Shown here: positions 1 to 6,679 of the stretch, one piece after another | How the letters are laid out: the number at the start of each line of letters is the position of its first letter | Numbering within the stretch: position 1 is the stretch's first letter | Assembly: GCA_035315685.1 (NCBI GenBank) | Contig: DATFXR010000538.1 | Span: 1-14,004 of the forward strand | Direction: 5' to 3' | DNA length: 14,004 nucleotides | DNA from: QHWK01 sp035315685 | GTDB lineage: Bacteria > Acidobacteriota > Vicinamibacteria > Vicinamibacterales > CAVVIG01 | The notes under the pieces: generated by a model | What the model was told of the DNA's origin: nothing | Seen by the model: the letters and a program-made list of their open reading frames with translations, nothing else | The model's database searches: none | Translations under genes and position numbers: made by a program

Positions 1-1
1 C

Positions 2-346
2 AACGGCCTCGACGGCCTGGCGCTCACGAAGCTCGATGTCCTCGACGGCCTCGATCGCATCGACATCTGCACGGCCTACCGCTGCCACGGCCGCACGATC
101 ACCGTTTTCCCCGCCGACGTTCGTCAGCTCGCCGAGTGCGAGCCGGTCTATGAATCGATGCCGGGCTGGTCGGCGCCGACGGCCGGTGTGCGCAGCTTCG
201 AGCAGCTGCCACAGGCGGCACGCAACTACATCGCGCGGCTGGAGGAAGTCTCGGGCGCGGGAGCCGTGATCATCTCGACCGGCTCCGAGCGCGACGACAC
301 GATTCTCCGCGACGACGTCATGGAGCTCGCCGCTCTAAAACGGTAG
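2..346 (+). CDS. purA: Adenylosuccinate synthetase, C-terminal part (5' end outside window)
   Basis: This is the last 114 residues of adenylosuccinate synthetase, the cytosolic enzyme that joins IMP and aspartate using GTP in the first committed step from IMP to AMP. The open frame runs in from the left edge without a start. The reading begins NGLDGLALTKLDVLDGLD, the conserved region where the family has a TKLDVLD motif involved in base/GTP recognition. It ends with a segment of the IISTGSERDDTI type, matching the family's C-terminal 'GPxRxxTI' nucleotide-contacting stretch, then a short tail and TAG. The missing N-terminal portion would hold the GTP-binding loop and catalytic Asp/His. The next gene converges on it, so it is probably the last gene of its transcript. 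Identification is by motif memory, and the C-terminal signature is very characteristic. Confidence 0.93.
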   Translation, partial: NGLDGLALTKLDVLDGLDRIDICTAYRCHGRTITVFPADVRQLAECEPVYESMPGWSAPTAGVRSFEQLPQAARNYIARLEEVSGAGAVIISTGSERDDTILRDDVMELAALKR

Positions 347-591
347 ACGCCGAGCGAAAAAACTTCGTGAACGCCGAGCCGCACGCCGGCAGGCAGCGGC
401 ATCGAGATGTGCGCGGATCAGTGCGCGGTCGCCACCACGGCACGAGGGCAGCAACAATCTGGAGCCTGGAGAGGGCGGAGCCCGCAGAGACCGCAGCGTT
501 CTTTTGTACGGATAAGAAAAAACTCTGCGTGCTCTGCGTTCTCTGCGGTTGCTGACAACCTGGAACCGAGAACGGAGAACCGAGAACCTCG
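347..591. repeat. Convergent intergenic region with CTCTGCG and GAGAAC repeat families
   Basis: This 245-base gap between the converging purA and cyclase genes holds no convincing gene. Positions 482-496 (CCGCAGAGACCGCAG) and 534-548 (CTGCGTTCTCTGCGG) are inverted copies with 14 of 15 matches, able to form a hairpin around an A-rich loop. The word CTCTGCG occurs three times at a 9-base period (523, 532, 541). Immediately after, GAGAAC occurs three times at a 7-base period (568, 575, 582). The inverted repeat at a convergent junction may act as a bidirectional transcription end, but there is no clear T-run, so that role is inferred. Confidence 0.7.
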
Positions 592-1365
592 TTACGCGGG
601 AACGAGCGCAATCGCCCGGACCGGGCTGCCGCTGCCCGCGACGATCTTCAGCGGCGCGGCGATGACGATGGCGCCGGTTGGTGGCAGCCGCTCGAGGTTG
701 CAGAGGCTCGCCAGGCCGAACTTGCCGGCGCCGTGCATGATCGTGTGGTTCGGAAACGGCGGGTCGAACGTGGCGGCTTGACCGGCATCCGTGCCGATGG
801 TCTCCACGCCGACGCCAAGAATATCGCGGTCGTGCGCGAGCAGCCGGGACGCTGCCGCGTCGAAGCCGGGGCTGTGCGGACCATCGGCCGCGGCGTTGAT
901 GAAGTCGCGAGCGTCGGTGCGCCGGCTCCACCCCGTGCGCAACAGGACCCACGCTCCGCGCGGAATCCTCCCGTGCTCGCCCTCCCAGCGCTCGACGCGA
1001 TCGACGGTCAGCAGGAAGTCAGCGTCGCCTTCGGCGTCGGCGGTCACGTCGATGACCGATGCCGGTCCGACGAAGCGCTGCGCCGGAATCGTGTCACAGG
1101 CGTTGCCGGGGAGATCCTTTCCGGTGACCCAGTGAACCGGTGCGTCGAAGTGCGTCCCCGTATGCTCGCCGAAGCGCAGCGTGTTCCAGTACCACGCCGG
1201 ACCCCTCTCGTCGTACTGCGAGATCACGTCGATCGTGACACCTGGCGACGGCGCGAAGATCGGCGGCAGCCCGATGACCGGCGTCGCCGGCCCGAGCGGC
1301 TGCGTCAGATCGACGACGGTCACGGTACCGCGGGCCAGAGCATCGACGAGTTCGTCCAGCACCAT
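592..1365 (-). CDS. Cyclase family metal-dependent hydrolase (kynurenine formamidase-like)
   Basis: This 257-residue protein belongs to the cyclase/KynB-like superfamily, whose members hydrolyse amide or ester bonds with divalent metal; arylformamidase is the best-known activity. The defining motif HTGTHFDAPVH lies at residues 68-78, with His68, His72, Asp74 and His78 as likely metal ligands and catalytic residues. NHTIMH at 206-211 supplies further histidines. The length is normal for the family and there is no signal peptide, so it should be cytosolic. The start is the ATG at 1365, preceded by an AGGGG stretch about nine bases upstream. A promoter-like TGCTATAAT lies just after the STAS stop codon, so the gene may be transcribed apart from its upstream neighbours. 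The real substrate cannot be told from sequence. No other tryptophan-degradation gene is visible nearby, so I do not call it kynB. Confidence 0.88.
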   Translation of the reverse strand: MVLDELVDALARGTVTVVDLTQPLGPATPVIGLPPIFAPSPGVTIDVISQYDERGPAWYWNTLRFGEHTGTHFDAPVHWVTGKDLPGNACDTIPAQRFVGPASVIDVTADAEGDADFLLTVDRVERWEGEHGRIPRGAWVLLRTGWSRRTDARDFINAAADGPHSPGFDAAASRLLAHDRDILGVGVETIGTDAGQAATFDPPFPNHTIMHGAGKFGLASLCNLERLPPTGAIVIAAPLKIVAGSGSPVRAIALVPA

Positions 1366-1393
1366 GGAAGAGTGCCCCTGAAAAAGTTGCGGG

Positions 1394-1402
1394 ATTATAG
1401 CA
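1394..1402 (-). promoter_or_regulatory. Extended -10 promoter for the cyclase gene
   Basis: On the minus strand the sequence reads TGCTATAAT, a perfect TATAAT hexamer with the TGn extension, just downstream of the STAS stop codon (1407-1405). No good -35 hexamer is present at 17 bases, which extended -10 promoters can tolerate. Transcription would begin near 1387 and give a leader of roughly 22 bases containing the AGGGG ribosome-binding stretch. TATAAT is unlikely by chance in DNA this GC-rich. Confidence 0.55.
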
Positions 1403-1404
1403 AG

Positions 1405-1749
1405 TCAGGGCCGTCGCTCGGCCGACGCGTCGCGCGACGGCCCGACCGTGTCGATGATGCGATCCAGCCTGGTGACGCGGAGCAGGTCGCGGACCCGCTG
1501 CGACGCGTTCAGCAGCTTCAACGTGCCGCCCGATCGGATCGTCGCGACGTAGGCCTGCACGATCGCGCCGAGCAGCACGCTGTCGATGTAGGTGACGTCG
1601 GCGACGTTCAGCAGGATGACGGTGTAGCCCTTCGCCGCGAGGACGCGCAGCCGATCGCGCAGGATCGCCGGCGCGTCGAGGTCGCCAGGCATCGTCGCCC
1701 TGACATCGACAACGACACCGGCTTCGGAGGGATGATCGTCGAGTTCCAT
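1405..1749 (-). CDS. STAS-domain protein (anti-sigma factor antagonist-like)
   Basis: This 114-residue protein is essentially one STAS domain, the fold of SpoIIAA/RsbV-type anti-anti-sigma factors. The core TYIDSVLLGAIVQAY (54-68) aligns with the phosphorylation loop of that family, with Ser57 after Asp56 as the expected phospho-acceptor; the usual 'DSSGL' is here DSVLLG. Residues 78-100, including LKLLNASQRVRDLL, match the second half of the domain. I chose the ATG at 1749 because the domain starts right after it. The open frame continues upstream, but that part overlaps the end of the PilZ gene and does not look like protein. It follows the PilZ gene by 29 bases, so the two are probably co-transcribed. 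No partner kinase or sigma factor gene is in the window. It may act as a scaffold or switch protein rather than a true sigma regulator. Confidence 0.82.
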   Translation of the reverse strand: MELDDHPSEAGVVVDVRATMPGDLDAPAILRDRLRVLAAKGYTVILLNVADVTYIDSVLLGAIVQAYVATIRSGGTLKLLNASQRVRDLLRVTRLDRIIDTVGPSRDASAERRP

Positions 1750-1778
1750 GTTCGGTGAGTGGAAGTGCGCGGCGGCCG

Positions 1779-2423
1779 CTATGGCTGCGCCTTGTGCCGC
1801 TGCGCGTAGGCATCGAGGGCCGGCGCATCCGCGTCCGCGAAGTCCAGTCCGGCGCGGTAGCGGGGGCCGGCGTCGGTCATTTCGAACGAGGTCCAGACCA
1901 CGGTTGCGGAGCATTTGGTGCGGACGACGCCGTCGTTGAACGCGATCCGGACACCCTGATTCGGCTTCAGGCCGGCGGGCGACACCACCTGCGCACCCAC
2001 GGTCGAGAGATCGATCAGCGTCGCGATTTTCGCATCGACGATGACGCTGACGCGCTCGGCGATCCGCACGCGAAGCGCACGGCGAGTGCCGCGCTGATCG
2101 AGCGCCGGTTCGGCCGCCGCCACTGACCGGGGCACGACTCGCGAGTAGTCAGTGTTGTGCTCGAGCACGCGGATCTCGCACTCGCGCAACGCCGGGTCCG
2201 CCTTGATCCGGTTGATCATCGCGACACCGCGCGGCGTCACGGCGAACAACCGCTCGAAGGCGATCAGCTGCGGCCGGCGCCTGCCGATCATGTCGAGCGC
2301 GCGCAGCGGCTCTGCGTCCGAGAACACCAGCAGCTCGCCAGTGCCGTTCAGCAGCGCCGCGCGCTCGCGCAGCCCGGGCAGGAATTCGGATCCGCCGATG
2401 ATCACCGTGCAGGATTCTGGCAC
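1779..2423 (-). CDS. Degenerate receiver / PilZ domain protein
   Basis: This 214-residue cytosolic protein has two parts. Residues 1-92 resemble a response-regulator receiver: hydrophobic strands, then PQLIAFE where receivers have PDLVLLD, followed by a receiver-like helix (INRIKADPALRECEIRVLEH). The phospho-acceptor Asp is replaced by Glu57 and the N-terminal acidic pair is missing, so it should not be phosphorylated in the usual way. Residues 111-210 form a PilZ domain, the c-di-GMP sensor fold, with RRALR at 114-118 as the RxxxR motif and DLSTVG at 138-143 as the D/NxSxxG motif. Both ligand motifs are intact, so c-di-GMP binding is plausible. The start is a GTG at 2423 with a weak ribosome-binding site. 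The gene is divergent from the acyl-CoA ligase across 52 bases and lies upstream of the STAS gene. Its output partner is unknown. Confidence 0.82.
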   Translation of the reverse strand: MPESCTVIIGGSEFLPGLRERAALLNGTGELLVFSDAEPLRALDMIGRRRPQLIAFERLFAVTPRGVAMINRIKADPALRECEIRVLEHNTDYSRVVPRSVAAAEPALDQRGTRRALRVRIAERVSVIVDAKIATLIDLSTVGAQVVSPAGLKPNQGVRIAFNDGVVRTKCSATVVWTSFEMTDAGPRYRAGLDFADADAPALDAYAQRHKAQP

Positions 2424-2475
2424 CGTCTGTCAGTTAATCACAGAACCGGTGACCTGTGGCACAATCCGCGCCGTC

Positions 2476-4110
2476 ATGACGCCATCGTTGCCGCCATATC
2501 GTGATGTCACGCTCGGCAACCTGCTCACCAGCCTCGCGCACGCACTGCCCGAACACGAGGCGCTCGTCTACGTCGGCGGTCCGCGATTCACGTTCCAGTC
2601 GCTGGAGGCCGAAGCGCGGACGATCGCGCGCGGTCTGGTGGCGACCGGCGTCGTACCAGGCCAACGCGTGGTGCTGTGGGCGACGAACGTGCCCGAATGG
2701 ATCGTGCTGCAGTTCGCGCTCGCCAAAGTCGGCGCCATCCTGGTCACGGCGAACACCTCGCTGCGCGCACGCGACATCGACTATCTCCTGCGCCAGAGCG
2801 AGGCGGCGACGCTCGTCACGATCGCCGGGTTTCGCGACGTCGACTACATCATGGAACTCGAAGCGGCTGGTGTGACGGCCGGGAAGATTCCAACGCTGCA
2901 ACGCACGATTTTCATCGGCGACAGGCCGCCGGCGGGTTTCATTTCCTATGCCTCGCTGCGCGATTGCGCCCGGCACACGACTGACGCCGCGCTCGATGCC
3001 CTGATCGGTTCCGTTGGCGTGGACGACGTCGTCAACATGCAGTACACGTCCGGGACGACCGGCTTTCCCAAGGGCGTCATGCTGACGAGCCGGAACATCG
3101 TCAACAACGGCCAGGCGCTCGGCCAGGTGCTCGGCTATACGGCGGCCGATCGCGTCTGCCTCTGCGTCCCGTTGTTCCACTGCTTCGGGTGTGTCATTGG
3201 CGTGCTCGGGTCGTACACGCACGGCGCCTGCCTGTGCGTGGTCGAGGCATTCGACGCGAAACGGGTGCTCGAGACGGTCCACCGCGAACGCTGCACCGGG
3301 CTGTACGGGGTGCCGACGATGTTCATCGCGGAGCTCGAGCATCCCGATTTCCGGCAGTACGACCTGACGTCGCTCCGCACCGGCGTCATGGCCGGATCGC
3401 TGTGTCCCGAACCGCTGATGCGCCGCGTCATGTCGGAGATGCACCTGCCGGAGATGACGATCGCCTACGGAATGACCGAGTCGTCGCCGTGCATCACGAT
3501 GACGCCGCGCGATGCATCGATCGCGCAGCGGACGCAGACTGTCGGACCCGTCCTGCCCGAGCTCGAGGTCAAGATCGTCGATCCGGCGACTGGCGTCGAG
3601 CGCGCGCCGGGTGAGCGCGGCGAGCTGTGCTGTCGCGGCTACAACGTGATGAAGGGCTACTACAACAACGATGCGGCGACCCTCGCGGCGATCGACGCCG
3701 AGGGCTGGTTGCACACCGGCGACGAAGCGAGCATGGATCCCGACGGATATTTCCGCATCACCGGCCGGATCAAGGATCTGATCATCCGCGGCGGTGAGAA
3801 CATCGCGCCGAAAGAGATCGAAGATCGCCTGCGCGAGCACGACGCGGTCGCGGACGCGTACGTCTACGGCATCCCCGACAGCTTCTTCGGCGAGGCGGTC
3901 GCCGCTGCCGTCCGCCTGCGCGAAGGGAGCCGCGCAACCGGCGACGAGTTGACCGCCTGGTGCGCCGACACGCTCGCCAAATTCAAGCTGCCGCGGTATG
4001 TGCGATTCGTGAGCGGATTCCCGATGACCGCTTCAGGGAAGATTCAGAAGTACAAGCTGAGAGAAGAGCATGAGCAGCTGCTGCGGGTGAAGGAGGCAAT
4101 TAAGAATTAA
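2476..4110 (+). CDS. AMP-binding acyl-CoA ligase (fatty-acyl-CoA synthetase family)
   Basis: This 544-residue protein is an ANL-superfamily adenylating enzyme that activates a carboxylic acid, probably a medium or long acyl chain, with ATP and then CoA. The P-loop motif YTSGTTGFPKGV starts at residue 190, YGMTES at 331, TGD at 414, GRIKDLIIRGGENIAPKEIE at 430-449, and the C-terminal catalytic lysine is in SGKIQKYK (Lys522). All core motifs are present and the length is typical. The overall pattern resembles the ACSF2-like medium-chain ligase branch. The open frame extends far upstream, but I use the ATG at 2476 because homologous N-termini of the type 'T-x-x-x-L' begin there and the upstream part overlaps the PilZ gene. 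No clear Shine-Dalgarno sequence precedes it. The last codons (Ile-Lys-Asn-stop) lie inside an AATTAAGAATT repeat. The substrate is not deducible from neighbours. Confidence 0.92.
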   Translation: MTPSLPPYRDVTLGNLLTSLAHALPEHEALVYVGGPRFTFQSLEAEARTIARGLVATGVVPGQRVVLWATNVPEWIVLQFALAKVGAILVTANTSLRARDIDYLLRQSEAATLVTIAGFRDVDYIMELEAAGVTAGKIPTLQRTIFIGDRPPAGFISYASLRDCARHTTDAALDALIGSVGVDDVVNMQYTSGTTGFPKGVMLTSRNIVNNGQALGQVLGYTAADRVCLCVPLFHCFGCVIGVLGSYTHGACLCVVEAFDAKRVLETVHRERCTGLYGVPTMFIAELEHPDFRQYDLTSLRTGVMAGSLCPEPLMRRVMSEMHLPEMTIAYGMTESSPCITMTPRDASIAQRTQTVGPVLPELEVKIVDPATGVERAPGERGELCCRGYNVMKGYYNNDAATLAAIDAEGWLHTGDEASMDPDGYFRITGRIKDLIIRGGENIAPKEIEDRLREHDAVADAYVYGIPDSFFGEAVAAAVRLREGSRATGDELTAWCADTLAKFKLPRYVRFVSGFPMTASGKIQKYKLREEHEQLLRVKEAIKN

Positions 4111-4226
4111 GAATTAAGAATTCGTACACTCGTTCGCACACTCCAGGCGATCAGCAATGCCCGTGATCGTCAGAACCTTGCGACCGCGGACACGAATTCT
4201 TAATTCTCAATTCCAAATTCTCAATT
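4098..4226. repeat. Inverted pair of AATTAAGAATT repeats between convergent genes
   Basis: The left arm at 4098-4124 is a run of AATTAAG-type units ending in AATTCG. The right arm at 4193-4226 begins CGAATTCTTAATTCTCAATT, the reverse complement of the left arm's last 20 bases with one mismatch. The arms flank a 68-base core with no recognisable gene. The left arm supplies the TAA stop of the acyl-CoA ligase, and the right arm ends 9 bases from the stop of lepB. The AT-rich arms contrast sharply with the surrounding GC-rich coding sequence. A transcript would form a hairpin, so a bidirectional termination or mRNA-end role is possible. Confidence 0.75.
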
Positions 4227-4234
4227 GCGATCGT

Positions 4235-4987
4235 TCAGAAGATCCGCGCGTCCTGCAACGGCCACCAGCGAACCTTCACCTTGCCGACGATGTACTTCTT
4301 CGGCACCGGTCCCCAGTGACGGCTGTCGGAGCTGTTGTTGCGGTGATCGCCCATGACGAAGTAGTAGCCCTGCTGAATGACCTGGGGCCCCCAATCGTCG
4401 TGGCTGCGGAACTCGGCGGGAACGTAGTCGTCGTGCAGCGGGACGTCGTTGACGTAGACGCGACCATCGACAATCCGCACCGTGTCGCCCTCCCGCGCGA
4501 TCACCCGTTTGACGAACATCTTGTCGGGGTTGAGCGGATAATAGAGCATCACGATATCGCCGGGCCGCGGGTCGCCCAGCTCGTAGACCAGCTTGTTGAC
4601 GATCAGCCGATCGTGGTCCTCGAGCGTCGGCGCCATGCTGAGGCCATCCACACGGGCGACCTGGACGCCGAAGGTCACGATCAGCGTGGCATAGACCGCT
4701 GCCGACACGAGCGTCTGCAGGCCGGCGATCACCTCGCGGCCCATCCGTTGCCACATCCCGAGGGGCGCCTCAGCGGCGACCTCGATGACTGACGGCTCAG
4801 GTGCGACGACATGGGCCGGCGTGGCGGTGTCTGCCGTCGCGGGCAGCTGCTGACTGCTCTGAAGCATCAGGGCTTCGGACGGACGGTCCACGACGGCCAG
4901 CGCTTCCGAGGCGTTGGGCACGGCGTCGGTGGACGGCGCAAAAGTATCGAATGTGAAATCGGCGGCGCTTTCGGCGTGTTCGCTCAT
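4235..4987 (-). CDS. lepB: Signal peptidase I
   Basis: This 250-residue protein is a type I signal peptidase (S26 family), the inner-membrane serine protease that removes signal peptides from Sec- and Tat-exported proteins. It has an unusual N-terminal cytoplasmic stretch of about 80 residues rich in Ala, Pro, Ser and acidic residues, then one membrane segment around 86-108. The nucleophile is Ser117 in GLSMAPTL, the catalytic base is Lys160 in MFVKRVIAREGD, and the box E motif GDHRNNSSDSR is at 213-223. Only one membrane span is visible, as in Gram-positive-type enzymes, rather than the two of E. coli LepB. The start is the ATG at 4987; a TGGTATTCT sequence about 20 bases upstream could be an extended -10. 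It follows the sortase by 141 bases on the same strand, which suggests a shared role in processing exported proteins. Confidence 0.94.
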   Translation of the reverse strand: MSEHAESAADFTFDTFAPSTDAVPNASEALAVVDRPSEALMLQSSQQLPATADTATPAHVVAPEPSVIEVAAEAPLGMWQRMGREVIAGLQTLVSAAVYATLIVTFGVQVARVDGLSMAPTLEDHDRLIVNKLVYELGDPRPGDIVMLYYPLNPDKMFVKRVIAREGDTVRIVDGRVYVNDVPLHDDYVPAEFRSHDDWGPQVIQQGYYFVMGDHRNNSSDSRHWGPVPKKYIVGKVKVRWWPLQDARIF

Positions 4988-5006
4988 CGTAGATTCGAGC
5001 GTGTCC

Positions 5007-5015
5007 AGAATACCA
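5007..5015 (-). promoter_or_regulatory. Possible extended -10 for lepB
   Basis: On the minus strand the sequence TGGTATTCT matches an extended -10 (TGn plus a TATAAT-like hexamer). It would place transcription start near 5000, only about 13 bases ahead of the lepB ATG. No convincing -35 is present at 17 bases; that position falls in one of the GGACCGAT repeat words. If real, lepB is not solely dependent on the sortase transcript. Confidence 0.3.
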
Positions 5016-5026
5016 CGTCAGGTGTG

Positions 5027-5131
5027 TAGGACCGATAGGCCCCGAAGGTGTGTGGGACCGATGTGCCCATTGGGCGGGCGGGGTAGGACCGATCGCTCTT
5101 TCCCCACCACGCCATGGGCCTATCGGTCTTA
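5027..5131. repeat. GGACCGAT intergenic repeat cluster between sortase and lepB
   Basis: The word GGACCGAT appears three times in direct orientation (about 5029, 5055 and 5086), the first two inside longer similar blocks of the form GTGTaGGACCGATaGGCCC. One inverted copy, GGGCCTATCGGTCTTA at 5116-5131, pairs with TAGGACCGATAGGCCC at 5027-5042 in 15 of 16 positions. The inverted copy overlaps the TAA stop of the sortase gene. The region has no protein-like reading. It could be a transcript-end hairpin, a processing site, or a dispersed genomic repeat. Confidence 0.7.
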
Positions 5132-5746
5132 CGGGCTCGGATTTCGCAGTTCGGCCTGCACGATGAATCGCCGGGGTGCGTGTCCGATGAAATCAAAGGG
5201 GTAGCAGGTGACGAGCGTGACCGTGGGATGCGCCGTTGAATCGAGCACGTAGACGTCGTCGGGACCCACGATCAGCGTCTTGCTGACGCGGTACTCGTAT
5301 GTGCGATCGCGAGTCGTGATGTGCAACGGATCGCCGACTTTGATGTTCCGCAGCGGCCGGAAGACCGTGTCGCGGTGGCCGGCGATGCCGATGTTGCCCG
5401 GCTGGCCTGGTAAGGGCGTGTCCTCGATGTGCCCCGCCCCTCGCCGCAGCGTCGCTTCGTCACTGCCTTCGAGGACGTTCGTCGTCATGCGGACCGACGG
5501 CGCCTCCAGCCGGGCAATCAGCGAGCCGGCGGCAAGTGCTGACGGCGCAGGGGGATGCGGTGCTGCGTTTCCGCTGTCGCCGGGAAGGACCGGCACCGCG
5601 GTCTGGGTGACGACGAGCGGGCCGGATACGGGCACGGACTGGTGGAAGCGCGCTTCAACGAGGACGGCGGCGCACCAGGCGCCGAGCACCACGCCCACGG
5701 TCAGCAGGCCGCGCTCGATCCATCGCAACAGGTTGTCTCTCGTCAT
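5129..5746 (-). CDS. Class D-like sortase
   Basis: This 205-residue protein is a sortase, a membrane-tethered cysteine transpeptidase that cleaves a C-terminal sorting motif and joins the substrate to an amine acceptor. An uncleaved N-terminal anchor spans roughly residues 13-30, followed by a Pro-rich linker and the catalytic barrel from about 75. The catalytic triad is complete: His124 in AGHRDT, Cys181 in TLVTCYPF, and Arg193 in APRRFIV. The TLVTCYPF and RFIV patterns fit class D-like sortases. Its ATG overlaps the VWA gene's stop (ATGA), which indicates translational coupling. Two genes upstream lies a protein with an LPRTAG sorting tail, its likely substrate. The cell type appears Gram-negative, so the acceptor amine is unknown. 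It resembles in logic the dedicated sortase/target pairs of marine Proteobacteria (TIGR03784/TIGR03788), though the partner genes differ. Confidence 0.93.
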   Translation of the reverse strand: MTRDNLLRWIERGLLTVGVVLGAWCAAVLVEARFHQSVPVSGPLVVTQTAVPVLPGDSGNAAPHPPAPSALAAGSLIARLEAPSVRMTTNVLEGSDEATLRRGAGHIEDTPLPGQPGNIGIAGHRDTVFRPLRNIKVGDPLHITTRDRTYEYRVSKTLIVGPDDVYVLDSTAHPTVTLVTCYPFDFIGHAPRRFIVQAELRNPSP

Positions 5747-6672
5747 TGGCGTGAGCGGCGGGCCGCGGCGAAGTAGCCCGGGCGCGTGCGGACGTTCAGT
5801 TTCCGCTGCTGCACGTCGACGACGACCCGCACGTGGTGGTACGCGCCGTCATGGTCGGGCGGCACGTAGCCGATCGTGTAGCCGCTGCGGATCTCGCGGG
5901 CGATCAGATTGCACGTGCGCAGCAGTTCGCTCGGGGAGTGCGGCAGATAGCGCTCGCCGCCGGTGGTCTGCGCCAGCGCTTTCAGGACCCGCGGGTTGCG
6001 ATCGATGTCGGACTCATCGTAGATGCCGACGGTGTAGATGGCCGCGTTCGAGTCGCGCGCGCGCTTCAGCACGTCGTCGAGCTGCGCGGTGCTGGCGTTG
6101 TCGCCGCCATCGCTGATCACGATCAGCGCCTTGCGCGCGCGCGTGCCTTGCGACAGGTGATCGAGCGCCGTCATGATGCCGTCGTACAACGCGGTGCGGC
6201 CGTCGGGGCGGACCGACGTCATCGCCGCCTCGAGACGAGTCACGTCGCTCGCCAGCAGAAACGGCGCGTCGGCGACCGCATGTCGCACGTCGTCGTTGAA
6301 GCGGACGGCGAACAGCTCGTCGTTGGGATTGCTCGACTTCGCAAAGGCGAGCGTCGCCGCAACCACCTCGCCGATCTTCGATCGCATGCTGCCGCTGGCG
6401 TCGACGACCAGTCCGATCGTGACCGGCGTGTCCTCGTTGGTGAAGAAGTCGATCGGCACGCGGCGCCCGTTGTCGAACACCGCGAATCGATCGGTCGTCA
6501 GGTCGGAAACGAGCTTGCCCTGCTTGTCGGTGACAACGACGGGCAGCACGACCAGTTCGCTCGAATCGGTGCGGAACGAGGGCTCCTGCGCTCGCGCTGT
6601 GGCGCCGGCAAGGCAGAAAGACAGAAACGCGAACAGGAAAGCCGCCATGCCGCGGTCCTTCTGCCCTGCCAT
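5743..6672 (-). CDS. Secreted VWA-domain protein (VWFA-related Acidobacterial family)
   Basis: This 309-residue exported protein has a von Willebrand factor A domain. A signal peptide covers about residues 1-28 (hydrophobic AAFLFAFLSFCLAGATA, then ARAQ). Residues 37-80 form the short beta-rich lead-in common in the acidobacterial VWFA family (TIGR03436), and the VWA fold follows at about 84-262. The metal-ion-dependent adhesion site looks intact: DASGS at 91-95, Thr160 in DGRTALYDG, and Asp188 in ISDGGD. It could therefore bind a protein ligand through a metal. It ends RPGYFAAARRSRQ and carries no sorting signal or anchor of its own. I chose the ATG at 6672, 7 bases after the LPRTAG gene's stop, because it gives a charged signal-peptide n-region. 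An internal ATG at 6648 has a better ribosome-binding site (AGAAGGA) and remains possible. The sortase overlaps its end. Confidence 0.88.
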   Translation of the reverse strand: MAGQKDRGMAAFLFAFLSFCLAGATARAQEPSFRTDSSELVVLPVVVTDKQGKLVSDLTTDRFAVFDNGRRVPIDFFTNEDTPVTIGLVVDASGSMRSKIGEVVAATLAFAKSSNPNDELFAVRFNDDVRHAVADAPFLLASDVTRLEAAMTSVRPDGRTALYDGIMTALDHLSQGTRARKALIVISDGGDNASTAQLDDVLKRARDSNAAIYTVGIYDESDIDRNPRVLKALAQTTGGERYLPHSPSELLRTCNLIAREIRSGYTIGYVPPDHDGAYHHVRVVVDVQQRKLNVRTRPGYFAAARRSRQ

Positions 6673-6679
6673 GCGCCTG

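Noticed and set aside
523..587. Short CRISPR-like array
   Set aside because: The periods are 9 and 7 bases with no spacers, so these are simple tandem repeats and not CRISPR units.
733..1758. 341-codon open frame on the plus strand
   Set aside because: It lies opposite the cyclase and STAS genes, which both show clear family motifs. It has no domain and crosses the gap between them.
2152..2475. N-terminal extension of the acyl-CoA ligase
   Set aside because: The frame is open upstream of 2476, but it overlaps the PilZ gene on the other strand and does not resemble any ligase N-terminus.
2434..3840. 468-codon open frame on the minus strand
   Set aside because: It is antisense to the acyl-CoA ligase, whose motifs are all intact on the plus strand; the minus translation is a low-complexity Arg/Asp/His mix.
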